Shown here piece by piece: positions 1-5,130 of a DNA stretch of 5,130 nucleotides. The notes below the pieces were generated by a model. It made no database searches and had not been told where the DNA came from. It was given only the letters and a program-made list of their open reading frames with translations. The stretch spans positions 1 to 5,130 of the forward strand of contig JAFZXG010000009.1 in the NCBI GenBank assembly GCA_017616925.1, in the 5' to 3' direction. Within the stretch, counting starts at the first letter, position 1. Every line of letters begins with the position of its first letter. The position numbers were made by a program, and so were the translations under genes. This DNA is from Clostridia bacterium. Lineage in GTDB: Bacteria; Bacillota; Clostridia; Christensenellales; Borkfalkiaceae.

Positions 1-1659
1 GATCCCGAGAAGCGCGAGCGCGGACGAAAGAACGGTCTTTACCGCTTTGGTTATCGAAAGTCTGAAATTCCGTTCGTCGCCGTTATCAACCGCGATTTTG
101 GAACTTATATAGAATTTATTGAACGCCGTGGCGAGATCCAAAGCGTATCTCGTAACGAAAAACGGTTCGTACTTTTCTCCTGCGGAAACGACCGTCTCGT
201 TAAACTTACCTAAAAGCGACACCACCGCGTATTCGTCTTCGGTAAAATCTTTAAGTTCGTACGCTTTCGGTTCGCCGCACTTATGTAAGACGCTGTTGCA
301 ACGCGCCACGGTGTACTGAACGTAAGGACAGGTCTCCCCTTCGAAAGAAAGCACCCTGTCGTAAGAAAACACGATGTCTTTTATTCTGCCGTTACATAGC
401 GCGGAAAAGACGACCGCGCCCGTGCCGACCGCACGCGCCGTGCCGTCCTTATCGGGAAGTTCGGGGTTCTTTTCTTCTATAATGGCGCGCGCCTTTTCGA
501 TCGTCTTATTTATAACGTCTTCTAAAAGTACGACTTTGCCTTCTCTCGTACTCATTGCGCCGCTTTCCAACGACACCATACCGAAGGCGACGTGCACCAT
601 GTCCTTCGCCCAGTCCTTGCCCATAAGTTCGAGAACTTTGAATACCTGCTTAAAATGTAAATTCTGCTGGTACGCCACGACGTACAGGCATTTATAAAAG
701 TCGTAAGTCTTTTTTCTGTATATCGCGGCGGTAATGTCACGGGTGGCGTACAGCGACGAACCGTCCGATTTTAATATGAGGCACGGCGGCATACCGTACT
801 CGTCGAGATCGACGACCATCGCGCCTTCGGACTCTTTTAAAAGCCCGTCCGCTTTTATTTCTTCGATAACCGCGGGCATCTTGTCGTTATAAAAACTTTC
901 GCCCGCGTAAGAGTCGAACGAAACGTTCAGAAGTTTGTATATCTTATCGACTTCCTTTAAGGTTATTCCCTTAAAAAGTTCGAAAAGCGCGTTGCTCTCC
1001 TTATCCCCTTCTTCTATGAGTTTAAAATACCTTCTCGCTTCATCTTCGAGTTCGGGTCTCTCTTTCGCTACTTCGTGGAACTTGACGTAGATGCGGGTAA
1101 GTTCTTTGAGTCCGTCTTTTTTTAATTTTTCTTCGTCGCTCCAGAGTTTATATGCGACTATAAGTTTTCCGAACTGCGTACCGTAATCGCCGAGATGGTT
1201 GATACCGACCACGTTATAGCCCAAAAATTTATATATTTTACACAGCGCGCCGCCTATTACGGTGGTGGAAAGATGCCCCATATGGAAGGGCTTAGCGATA
1301 TTTATCGAAGAATAGTCGATACAGATCGTCTTTCCCTTTCCCATATCCGATCCGCCGTAATTTTCGCCGCAGGACAAGATTTCGGAAAGCGTGGATATAA
1401 CGAAATTTTTTCTGTTTATTTTAAAGTTGAGATAACCGTTTACCGCCGAACAATCCGTAATCACGTCGTCAACCGTAAAACTTGCTTTTAAGTCTTCCGC
1501 GATCTTAACGGGAGACGCGCGCAGGATTTTGGACAATTTAAAACAAGGAAGGGCGTAATCGCCCATCGAAAGACTCGGCGGAGTTTCTAAAAAACAGGCA
1601 AGTTCGCCCTTTTCAACGGGAATATCGAGTTTTTCGGCTATATATTTCCTGTGATCCAT
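1..1659 (-). CDS. argS: Arginyl-tRNA synthetase (class I), missing only its extreme C-terminus
   Basis: Charges tRNA-Arg with arginine using ATP, in the cytoplasm. 553 codons are present. The reading frame is open at the left edge and ends in LALLGI, which in this family is normally followed by about six more residues ending in Met, so the gene is almost complete. The order is an N-terminal ArgRS domain (about 1-85), then the class I Rossmann catalytic core with DYSSINIAKPFHMGHL (115-130, HIGH box = H126-M-G-H129), NHLGDYGTQFGK (154-165), YATRDI (304-309), QQNLHFKQ (331-338) and the KMSKS-equivalent loop MSTREGKVV (369-377). The DALR-type anticodon-binding domain follows (about 440 onward, with FEGETCPYVQYT at 439-450). 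The ATG at 1657-1659 is chosen because AAGGGA lies 5 nt upstream and the protein begins where the family does; an in-frame TTG at 1678-1680 has no Shine-Dalgarno. It is divergent from ychF. The identification is secure from the motifs. Confidence 0.97.
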   Translation of the reverse strand, partial: MDHRKYIAEKLDIPVEKGELACFLETPPSLSMGDYALPCFKLSKILRASPVKIAEDLKASFTVDDVITDCSAVNGYLNFKINRKNFVISTLSEILSCGENYGGSDMGKGKTICIDYSSINIAKPFHMGHLSTTVIGGALCKIYKFLGYNVVGINHLGDYGTQFGKLIVAYKLWSDEEKLKKDGLKELTRIYVKFHEVAKERPELEDEARRYFKLIEEGDKESNALFELFKGITLKEVDKIYKLLNVSFDSYAGESFYNDKMPAVIEEIKADGLLKESEGAMVVDLDEYGMPPCLILKSDGSSLYATRDITAAIYRKKTYDFYKCLYVVAYQQNLHFKQVFKVLELMGKDWAKDMVHVAFGMVSLESGAMSTREGKVVLLEDVINKTIEKARAIIEEKNPELPDKDGTARAVGTGAVVFSALCNGRIKDIVFSYDRVLSFEGETCPYVQYTVARCNSVLHKCGEPKAYELKDFTEDEYAVVSLLGKFNETVVSAGEKYEPFFVTRYALDLATAFNKFYISSKIAVDNGDERNFRLSITKAVKTVLSSALALLGI

Positions 1660-1664
1660 ATTTT

Positions 1665-1670
1665 TCCCTT
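1665..1670 (-). promoter_or_regulatory. Ribosome-binding site of argS
   Basis: On the minus strand AAGGGA precedes the argS ATG with a 5-nt spacer. It is a moderate Shine-Dalgarno match in a purine-rich run, and it supports the ATG at 1657-1659 over an upstream TTG. Confidence 0.6.
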
Positions 1671-1684
1671 TTTTGTACAAATAT

Positions 1685-1714
1685 ATGATAACACATAGAA
1701 AGTAAAAAATGCAA
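1685..1714 (-). promoter_or_regulatory. Putative sigma-A-type promoter of argS
   Basis: On the minus strand TTGCAT (1709-1714) is followed after 18 bp by TATCAT (1685-1690), and a TG one base before the -10 gives an extended -10 (TGTTATCAT). Transcription would start near 1678, leaving a leader of only about 20 nt. That leaves no room for a T-box leader, which many Bacillota aminoacyl-tRNA synthetase genes carry. This is a consensus match only. Confidence 0.5.
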
Positions 1715-1724
1715 ATCAAAAAAC

Positions 1725-1753
1725 TTGTATTTTCAATAATTTTGGATTATAAT
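1725..1753 (+). promoter_or_regulatory. Putative sigma-A-type promoter of ychF
   Basis: A perfect TATAAT (1748-1753) lies 17 bp downstream of TTGTAT (1725-1730), which matches TTGACA only in its first three bases. The expected start near 1760 gives a leader of about 36 nt before the ychF ATG. The surrounding DNA is very AT-rich. This promoter lies back to back with the argS promoter, with their -35 boxes about 10 bp apart. Confidence 0.6.
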
Positions 1754-1783
1754 TATCGAAGTAATTGAAAAATCCTTTTATTC

Positions 1784-1787
1784 GGAG
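1784..1787 (+). promoter_or_regulatory. Ribosome-binding site of ychF
   Basis: GGAG is followed by an 8-nt A-rich spacer and then the ATG at 1796. This is a good Shine-Dalgarno match and it fixes the start of ychF. Confidence 0.8.
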
Positions 1788-1795
1788 CAAAAAAA

Positions 1796-2893
1796 ATGAA
1801 ATTAGGCGTGGTAGGTCTCCCCAACGTCGGTAAATCGACGCTGTTTAACGCAATAACGAAAGCGGGCGCGGAGTGCGCGAATTATCCCTTCTGTACCATA
1901 GAACCCAACGTCGGCGTGGTCGCCGTTCCGGACGAGAGACTCGAAGTCTTGGGAAAACTCTATAACACCAAGAAAATAACGCCCGCGGTCATAGAGTTCG
2001 TCGATATCGCGGGACTCGTAAAGGGCGCAAGCAAAGGCGAAGGACTCGGCAATAAATTCCTTGCGAATATCAGGGAAACGGACGCGATAGTTCACGTCGT
2101 CCGCTGTTTCGAAGACGAGAACGTCACCCACGTCGATAACGTGGTAGATCCAGTGCGCGATATAGAAACGATAAATTTAGAACTCATATTCGCGGACACC
2201 GATTCGGTGAAAAAGCGGTACGACAAGGCCTTTTCGATGATAAAGACGGGCGATAAAAAATATAAGACCGAAGCGGAATTCTTGGAAAGACTCTTAAACC
2301 ACCTTAATTCTTTTAAGCCCGCGCGGACTCTTCCCTGCAACGAAGAAGAAAAAGAGTACCTTAAAGATCTGTTCCTGCTCACCGCGAAACCCGTTATCTA
2401 CACCGCGAATATCGGCGAAAAGGATATGGGAAAACCCGAAGAATCACTTCCCCTTGCCAAAAAAGTGATAGATTACGCGAGATCCGAAAACGCCGAATAT
2501 ATGGTGATCTGCGCCAAAACCGAAGAAGAACTGTCGGGACTATCCCCCGAAGAACAAAAAATGTTCTTAGGGGAACTCGGCGTAAAGGAAAGCGGACTCG
2601 ACCGCTTGGTCAAAACTTCATATAAACTTTTGGGGCTTATCAGTTTTCTGACCGCGGGTGAAAAGGAAGTCCGCGCCTGGACTATCGAGAACGGCACGAA
2701 AGCGCCGCAGGCGGCGGGAAAGATCCACACCGACTTCGAAAAGGGCTTTATACGGGCGGAAATAGTCGATTACGACACTCTCGTCGAACTCGGTTCTTTT
2801 AACGCGGCGAAGGAAAAAGGCAAAGTCCGTTCCGAAGGAAAGGACTACGTGATGAAAGATTCCGACGTGGTGCTGTTCAGATTCAACGTGTAA
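1796..2893 (+). CDS. ychF: Redox-responsive ATPase YchF (Obg family, OLA1 homologue)
   Basis: A universally distributed cytoplasmic P-loop NTPase of the TRAFAC class. Known members bind ATP in preference to GTP, associate with ribosomes and have been linked to translation and stress responses; the exact role here is inferred from the family. The 365 residues match the usual length. Visible motifs are the P-loop GLPNVGKS (7-14), the switch I region [10 protein letters not shown] (29-38, with T34), the G3 motif DIAGLVKGA (70-78) followed by [11 protein letters not shown], and the altered G4 motif NIGE (205-208). An NxxE in place of NKxD is the family hallmark and explains its ATP preference. 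H112, in [10 protein letters not shown], matches the lid histidine described in this family. Residues of about 130-265 form the helical insert, and about 280-363 form the TGS domain ending DVVLFRFNV. It has its own promoter and terminator, so it is probably monocistronic. Nothing is missing or odd. Confidence 0.98.
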   Translation: MKLGVVGLPNVGKSTLFNAITKAGAECANYPFCTIEPNVGVVAVPDERLEVLGKLYNTKKITPAVIEFVDIAGLVKGASKGEGLGNKFLANIRETDAIVHVVRCFEDENVTHVDNVVDPVRDIETINLELIFADTDSVKKRYDKAFSMIKTGDKKYKTEAEFLERLLNHLNSFKPARTLPCNEEEKEYLKDLFLLTAKPVIYTANIGEKDMGKPEESLPLAKKVIDYARSENAEYMVICAKTEEELSGLSPEEQKMFLGELGVKESGLDRLVKTSYKLLGLISFLTAGEKEVRAWTIENGTKAPQAAGKIHTDFEKGFIRAEIVDYDTLVELGSFNAAKEKGKVRSEGKDYVMKDSDVVLFRFNV

Positions 2894-2907
2894 AGAAAAC
2901 AAAGTTT

Positions 2908-2933
2908 AAGCGGGGCGTCTGCCCCGCTTTTTT
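2908..2933 (+). terminator. Rho-independent terminator of ychF
   Basis: AAGCGGGGC (2908-2916), loop GTCT, then GCCCCGCTT (2921-2929), with a run of six T (2928-2933), begins 14 nt after the ychF stop. It is a strong GC-rich stem with a tetraloop. Read from the other strand, for the convergent nadE, the same hairpin is followed by the weaker tract TTAAACTTTG, so it should work best for ychF. Confidence 0.9.
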
Positions 2934-2962
2934 CGTTTCCCGTTTTTTTAATGCCGATTTTC

Positions 2963-4849
2963 CTATATACTTTCGAGTTCTTTAAGCCAGACGGTAGCGG
3001 CAGCGTCCGACGGCATTTTAAGCGCGCCGCGCGGCGACAAGTCGACCGATCCTACCCTTACCCCGTCGGGCGAACAGGAACGCTTGAACTGTTGGGCGAT
3101 AAACCTTCTTATAAAGGTTTTAAGCCATTTTTTTACCGTTTCCCCGTCGTACTCGCCCTTAAAGGTCTTTTCCGCAAGGTAATAAACCTTTCTCGGCGAA
3201 CTGCCCCGTCCTATCAGATGATACAGGAAAAAGTCGTGCAGAATATACGGTCCTACGATGTTTTCGGTCTTTTGCGATATGTCGCCGTCCTTTGCGGGCA
3301 GAAGTTCGGGGCTTACGGGAGTGTCTAATATATCGCACAGCACCGCTTTTATCTTGCCGCGGCGTTTTTCGGCCTGCGTTTCGACGATGGCGCGGACGAG
3401 AGTTTTCGTTACGGTACAGTTTACGCCGTACATACTCATGTGGTCGCCGTTATAGGTCGCCCAACCGAGTGCTATTTCACTCATATCGCCCGTGCCGATC
3501 GCGAGTCCGTTTTCCATATTCGCGACGTCTAAAAGGACCTGCGTTCTCTCCCTTGCCTGCGCGTTTTCAAACGCCGCGTCGAGAGTGCTTTTGTCGTGCT
3601 TTATGTCTTTAAGGTGTCTTTCCACGGCTTTCGTGATGTCTATTTTTTTAAGAGTCGTGCCGAAAGCCTTTGAAAGCCTGATAGTATTTTCGAAAGTTCT
3701 CGAACTCGTGCCGAAACACGGCATAGTGCAGGTTATTATATCCCTGACTGTCAGCCCAGAAAGTAGAGCCGCCCTTTCCGCAACAAGAAGCGCAAGCGTA
3801 GAATCGAGTCCGCCCGAAAGTCCCAAAACTATCTTTTTCGCACCCGTGTGTTCTAATCGTTTTTTAAGCCCCTGCGCCTGCAGTTCGAGTATCTTTTCGC
3901 ACCGAATATTCCTTTCGGTTTCGTCCGTCGGCACGAAGGGGGTTTTCGGGTACTTTCTCGTAAGTTCCCCGTCCCCGCTTGCAGAAAATTCCACGGTGAC
4001 CGCGTCCGAACTTCCTTCGCCCTTAAACCGTCTACTCCTACTAAAAGCGATAAAGTCGGTATCGATTTCCGAAACCGAAAGCCCCGTGTTGAACGCGGGA
4101 CTGTTAAATAACGGTTTTCCGCACTCGTATCCCGCCGAAAACCCGCCGTAAACTTCGTCCGTAGTGGACTCGCCAGCACCCGCGTTTACCGAAACAATAG
4201 CGGTCAGCCCGTTCATAGACGCGTCTTTTAACGCTACCTTCATATTTTCTTCCGAACCTATAAGTTCGGGCAGGGAAAAAGGATGAACTATCACGCTTGC
4301 GCCCGACAGCGAGAGTTCGCGCGGGATCTCGGTGAAAAGATCCGCGCCTATAATTACGCCCACGCCGTAGCCGAAGGTTTTTTCCTTAAACACGATATTA
4401 CCGAAAGGAATCTCTTTTCCTTCCAGATAAACGAACCCGTCTTCCCCGTCGAAAGCCGAAAAAGCGGACTTTGAGTACTCGTCGAAAGCGCCGCTTATAA
4501 CTTCTCTCGGCACAAAACCTAAAATATTGCCGTTATTTACTGCGGCGCATACGTCGTATATTTTGCCGTCTTTTTTTAATGGTAGCCCAAGAAAAACGAG
4601 CATATTTATATCTTTGGTAAACTCCGCAACTTTTTTTAAGGAGGCGAGTGCGGCGTTTAATAGCGTATCGCTATAATAAAGGTCTCCGCAAGTAGCACCC
4701 GTAATAGAGAGTTCGGGGAACGCGAGTATTTCCACGTTGTTTTTAAGCGCGAGCGTTATTCCGCGTTTTATCTCTTCCGCGTTATACTCCGTATCGCACA
4801 CTTTTATTTCGGGAACGAAAGTACCTACTTTTACAAATCCGAATTTCAT
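2963..4849 (-). CDS. nadE: NAD+ synthetase with a degenerate N-terminal glutaminase domain
   Basis: Catalyses the last step of NAD biosynthesis: ATP-dependent amidation of nicotinic acid adenine dinucleotide. The 628 residues fit the long, two-domain form, which normally hydrolyses glutamine in an N-terminal nitrilase-fold domain and channels ammonia to the synthetase. Residues 1 to about 270 are that domain (FPELSITGATCGDL at 44-57, AGAGESTTD at 223-231). About 320-628 is the synthetase, with the PP-loop LSGGLDS (344-350), MPCFGTSSRT (376-385), QARERTQ (431-437), GTGDMSEIALGW (452-463), NGDHMSMYGVN (467-477), DTPVSPELLP (509-518), GPYILHDFFLYH (533-544) and LSPRGALKMPSDA (604-616), all intact. 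The oddity is the amidase triad: E46 is kept, but the Lys position is R115 (VPREV) and the Cys position is G168 (IIGADLF, usually ICEDLW). The enzyme is therefore probably ammonia-dependent. The start is set by GGAG 7 nt upstream. It converges with ychF and is separated from galE by a terminator and its own promoter. Confidence 0.96.
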   Translation of the reverse strand: MKFGFVKVGTFVPEIKVCDTEYNAEEIKRGITLALKNNVEILAFPELSITGATCGDLYYSDTLLNAALASLKKVAEFTKDINMLVFLGLPLKKDGKIYDVCAAVNNGNILGFVPREVISGAFDEYSKSAFSAFDGEDGFVYLEGKEIPFGNIVFKEKTFGYGVGVIIGADLFTEIPRELSLSGASVIVHPFSLPELIGSEENMKVALKDASMNGLTAIVSVNAGAGESTTDEVYGGFSAGYECGKPLFNSPAFNTGLSVSEIDTDFIAFSRSRRFKGEGSSDAVTVEFSASGDGELTRKYPKTPFVPTDETERNIRCEKILELQAQGLKKRLEHTGAKKIVLGLSGGLDSTLALLVAERAALLSGLTVRDIITCTMPCFGTSSRTFENTIRLSKAFGTTLKKIDITKAVERHLKDIKHDKSTLDAAFENAQARERTQVLLDVANMENGLAIGTGDMSEIALGWATYNGDHMSMYGVNCTVTKTLVRAIVETQAEKRRGKIKAVLCDILDTPVSPELLPAKDGDISQKTENIVGPYILHDFFLYHLIGRGSSPRKVYYLAEKTFKGEYDGETVKKWLKTFIRRFIAQQFKRSCSPDGVRVGSVDLSPRGALKMPSDAAATVWLKELESI

Positions 4850-4856
4850 TGTTTTT

Positions 4857-4860
4857 CTCC
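4857..4860 (-). promoter_or_regulatory. Ribosome-binding site of nadE
   Basis: On the minus strand GGAG is followed by a 7-nt spacer (AAAAACA) and the nadE ATG. The match and spacing are good and support the start at 4849. Confidence 0.8.
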
Positions 4861-4893
4861 GTTTCGCCCGTTTCGGCGTTATTTACAATTCAT

Positions 4894-4922
4894 ATTTTAC
4901 GCCGTTTTTTGCGTTTTTGCAA
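4894..4922 (-). promoter_or_regulatory. Putative sigma-A-type promoter of nadE
   Basis: On the minus strand TTGCAA (4917-4922) is followed after exactly 17 bp by TAAAAT (4894-4899, five of six consensus bases). The start would fall near 4887, giving a leader of about 38 nt. The promoter sits between the galE terminator and nadE, so nadE is likely transcribed separately. Its -35 box is part of a tandem 10-bp repeat. Confidence 0.55.
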
Positions 4923-4932
4923 GTTTTTGCAA
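4913..4932. repeat. Tandem 10-bp repeat GTTTTTGCAA x2 over the nadE -35 box
   Basis: Two perfect, directly adjacent copies of GTTTTTGCAA lie at 4913-4922 and 4923-4932. Related GTTTTT(T)GC words occur at 4904-4912 and 4947-4954. Each copy contains the palindrome TTGCAA, and the first supplies the predicted -35 hexamer. Spacing of one helical turn would put both copies on the same DNA face. This may be an operator, an UP-like or curved element, or simple low-complexity DNA; the sequence alone does not decide. Confidence 0.45.
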
Positions 4933-4936
4933 AAAG

Positions 4937-4980
4937 AAAAACGCGGGTTTTTGCGATTTTTCTCAAAAACCCGCGTTTTT
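4937..4980 (-). terminator. Rho-independent terminator after galE, symmetric
   Basis: A perfect 16-bp inverted repeat (4937-4952 with 4965-4980) has the core CGCGGG/CCCGCG flanked by A5/T5 on each side and a 12-nt loop. It starts 12 nt beyond the galE stop. On the minus strand the hairpin ends in TTTTT and is followed by CTTTTT, a good U-tract. The outer A/T arms make it symmetric, so it could also stop plus-strand transcription, though no plus-strand gene ends here. It isolates nadE from galE transcription. Confidence 0.88.
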
Positions 4981-4992
4981 AGTCTCTTAAAA

Positions 4993-5130
4993 TTATTCGC
5001 CGTAGCCGTCGGGATTCGATTCCTGCCAGCGCATAGCGTCCCTGCACATATCGTCCAAGGTCTTTTCCGCCTTAAAGCCCAGAACTTTTTCAGCGTAAGA
5101 CGGATCGGCGTAGCACTCGTCGATATCGCC
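4993..5130 (-). CDS. galE: UDP-glucose 4-epimerase, C-terminal fragment (5' end outside window)
   Basis: The last 45 codons and the TAA stop are present; the rest lies beyond the right edge. The visible protein begins GDIDECYADPSYAEKVLGFK and ends in a MCRDAMRWQESNPDGYGE tail. This matches the C-terminus of GalE, in which an (R)PGDI..CYADP segment close to the substrate pocket is followed by the LGWKA-type helix and a final W-Q-x-x-NPxGY tail. GalE interconverts UDP-glucose and UDP-galactose with bound NAD+, in the cytoplasm (Leloir pathway and surface-glycan precursors). The NAD-binding Rossmann domain and the YxxxK catalytic pair are not in view, so activity cannot be judged. A terminator directly follows. 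A related sugar-nucleotide epimerase is possible, but the NPxGY tail favours GalE. Confidence 0.9.
   Translation of the reverse strand, partial: GDIDECYADPSYAEKVLGFKAEKTLDDMCRDAMRWQESNPDGYGE

Noticed and set aside
119..1491. Plus-strand open frames at 119-319, 374-697 and 1195-1491
   Set aside because: They lie opposite the argS coding strand, whose product is conserved throughout. Their predicted products resemble no family.
1660..1795. T-box riboswitch upstream of argS
   Set aside because: The gap is only 136 bp, the likely argS leader is about 20 nt, and no T-box sequence or long structured leader is visible.
1802..2902. Minus-strand open frames within ychF
   Set aside because: They are antisense shadows of a strongly conserved gene, with no motifs of their own.
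3492..4151. A 219-codon plus-strand open frame inside nadE
   Set aside because: It is fully antisense to the conserved nadE frame, has a low-complexity Ser/Ala/Phe-rich product with no recognisable motif, and has no ribosome-binding site I could credit. The same holds for the smaller plus-strand frames at 3292-3612 and 2951-3328.
4737..4982. An 81-codon plus-strand frame spanning the nadE start and its upstream gap
   Set aside because: It overlaps the nadE N-terminus antisense, runs through the promoter and terminator, and has a Phe-rich product that reflects T-rich DNA.
4850..4992. Small RNA gene or CRISPR-like repeats between galE and nadE
   Set aside because: The inverted repeat is explained as an intrinsic terminator, and the 10-bp repeats have no spacers or unit length fitting CRISPR. 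No independent promoter for a small RNA could be supported.
1..5130. An undescribed multi-gene system, mobile element or defence island
   Set aside because: All coding capacity is taken by argS, ychF, nadE and galE. There are no transposase, integrase or toxin-like genes, no attachment-site repeats and no abrupt change in composition.

Overview
This window holds ordinary bacterial housekeeping genes, densely packed and separated by short AT-rich gaps. Four genes are supported. argS (arginyl-tRNA synthetase, minus strand) runs off the left edge a few codons short of its end. ychF (P-loop ATPase of the Obg/YchF family, plus strand) and nadE (NAD+ synthetase with an N-terminal amidase-fold domain, minus strand) are complete. 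The last 45 codons of galE (UDP-glucose 4-epimerase, minus strand) enter from the right edge. The clostridial flavour of the ArgRS and NadE motifs, the GGAG ribosome-binding sites, the sigma-A-like promoters in AT-rich gaps and the moderate coding GC suggest an anaerobic member of Clostridia (Bacillota), possibly an uncultured gut lineage. That placement is inference.

Layout: argS and ychF are divergent, and their 136-bp gap carries back-to-back promoters, the ychF one with a consensus TATAAT. ychF and nadE converge on a 69-bp gap with a GC-rich intrinsic terminator whose U-tract favours ychF. galE and nadE point the same way but are separated by 143 bp holding a perfect 16-bp-stem terminator and a fresh nadE promoter, so nadE appears to be its own transcription unit. 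No stretch longer than 300 bases lacks a gene.

The genes do not form a pathway; they cover translation (ArgRS), a ribosome-associated ATPase (YchF), the last step of NAD synthesis (NadE) and sugar-nucleotide metabolism (GalE). I found no mobile element, CRISPR array, tRNA, rRNA or defence system, and no undescribed multi-gene system.

The most interesting point is in NadE. The N-terminal glutaminase-type domain keeps its fold and the catalytic Glu (E46), but the catalytic Lys position is Arg (R115) and the nucleophilic Cys position is Gly (G168). The synthetase domain looks intact. This predicts a protein that cannot draw ammonia from glutamine through its own N-terminal domain. A second, weaker point is a tandem 10-bp repeat overlapping the nadE -35 box, within a run of roughly helically phased A/T tracts.
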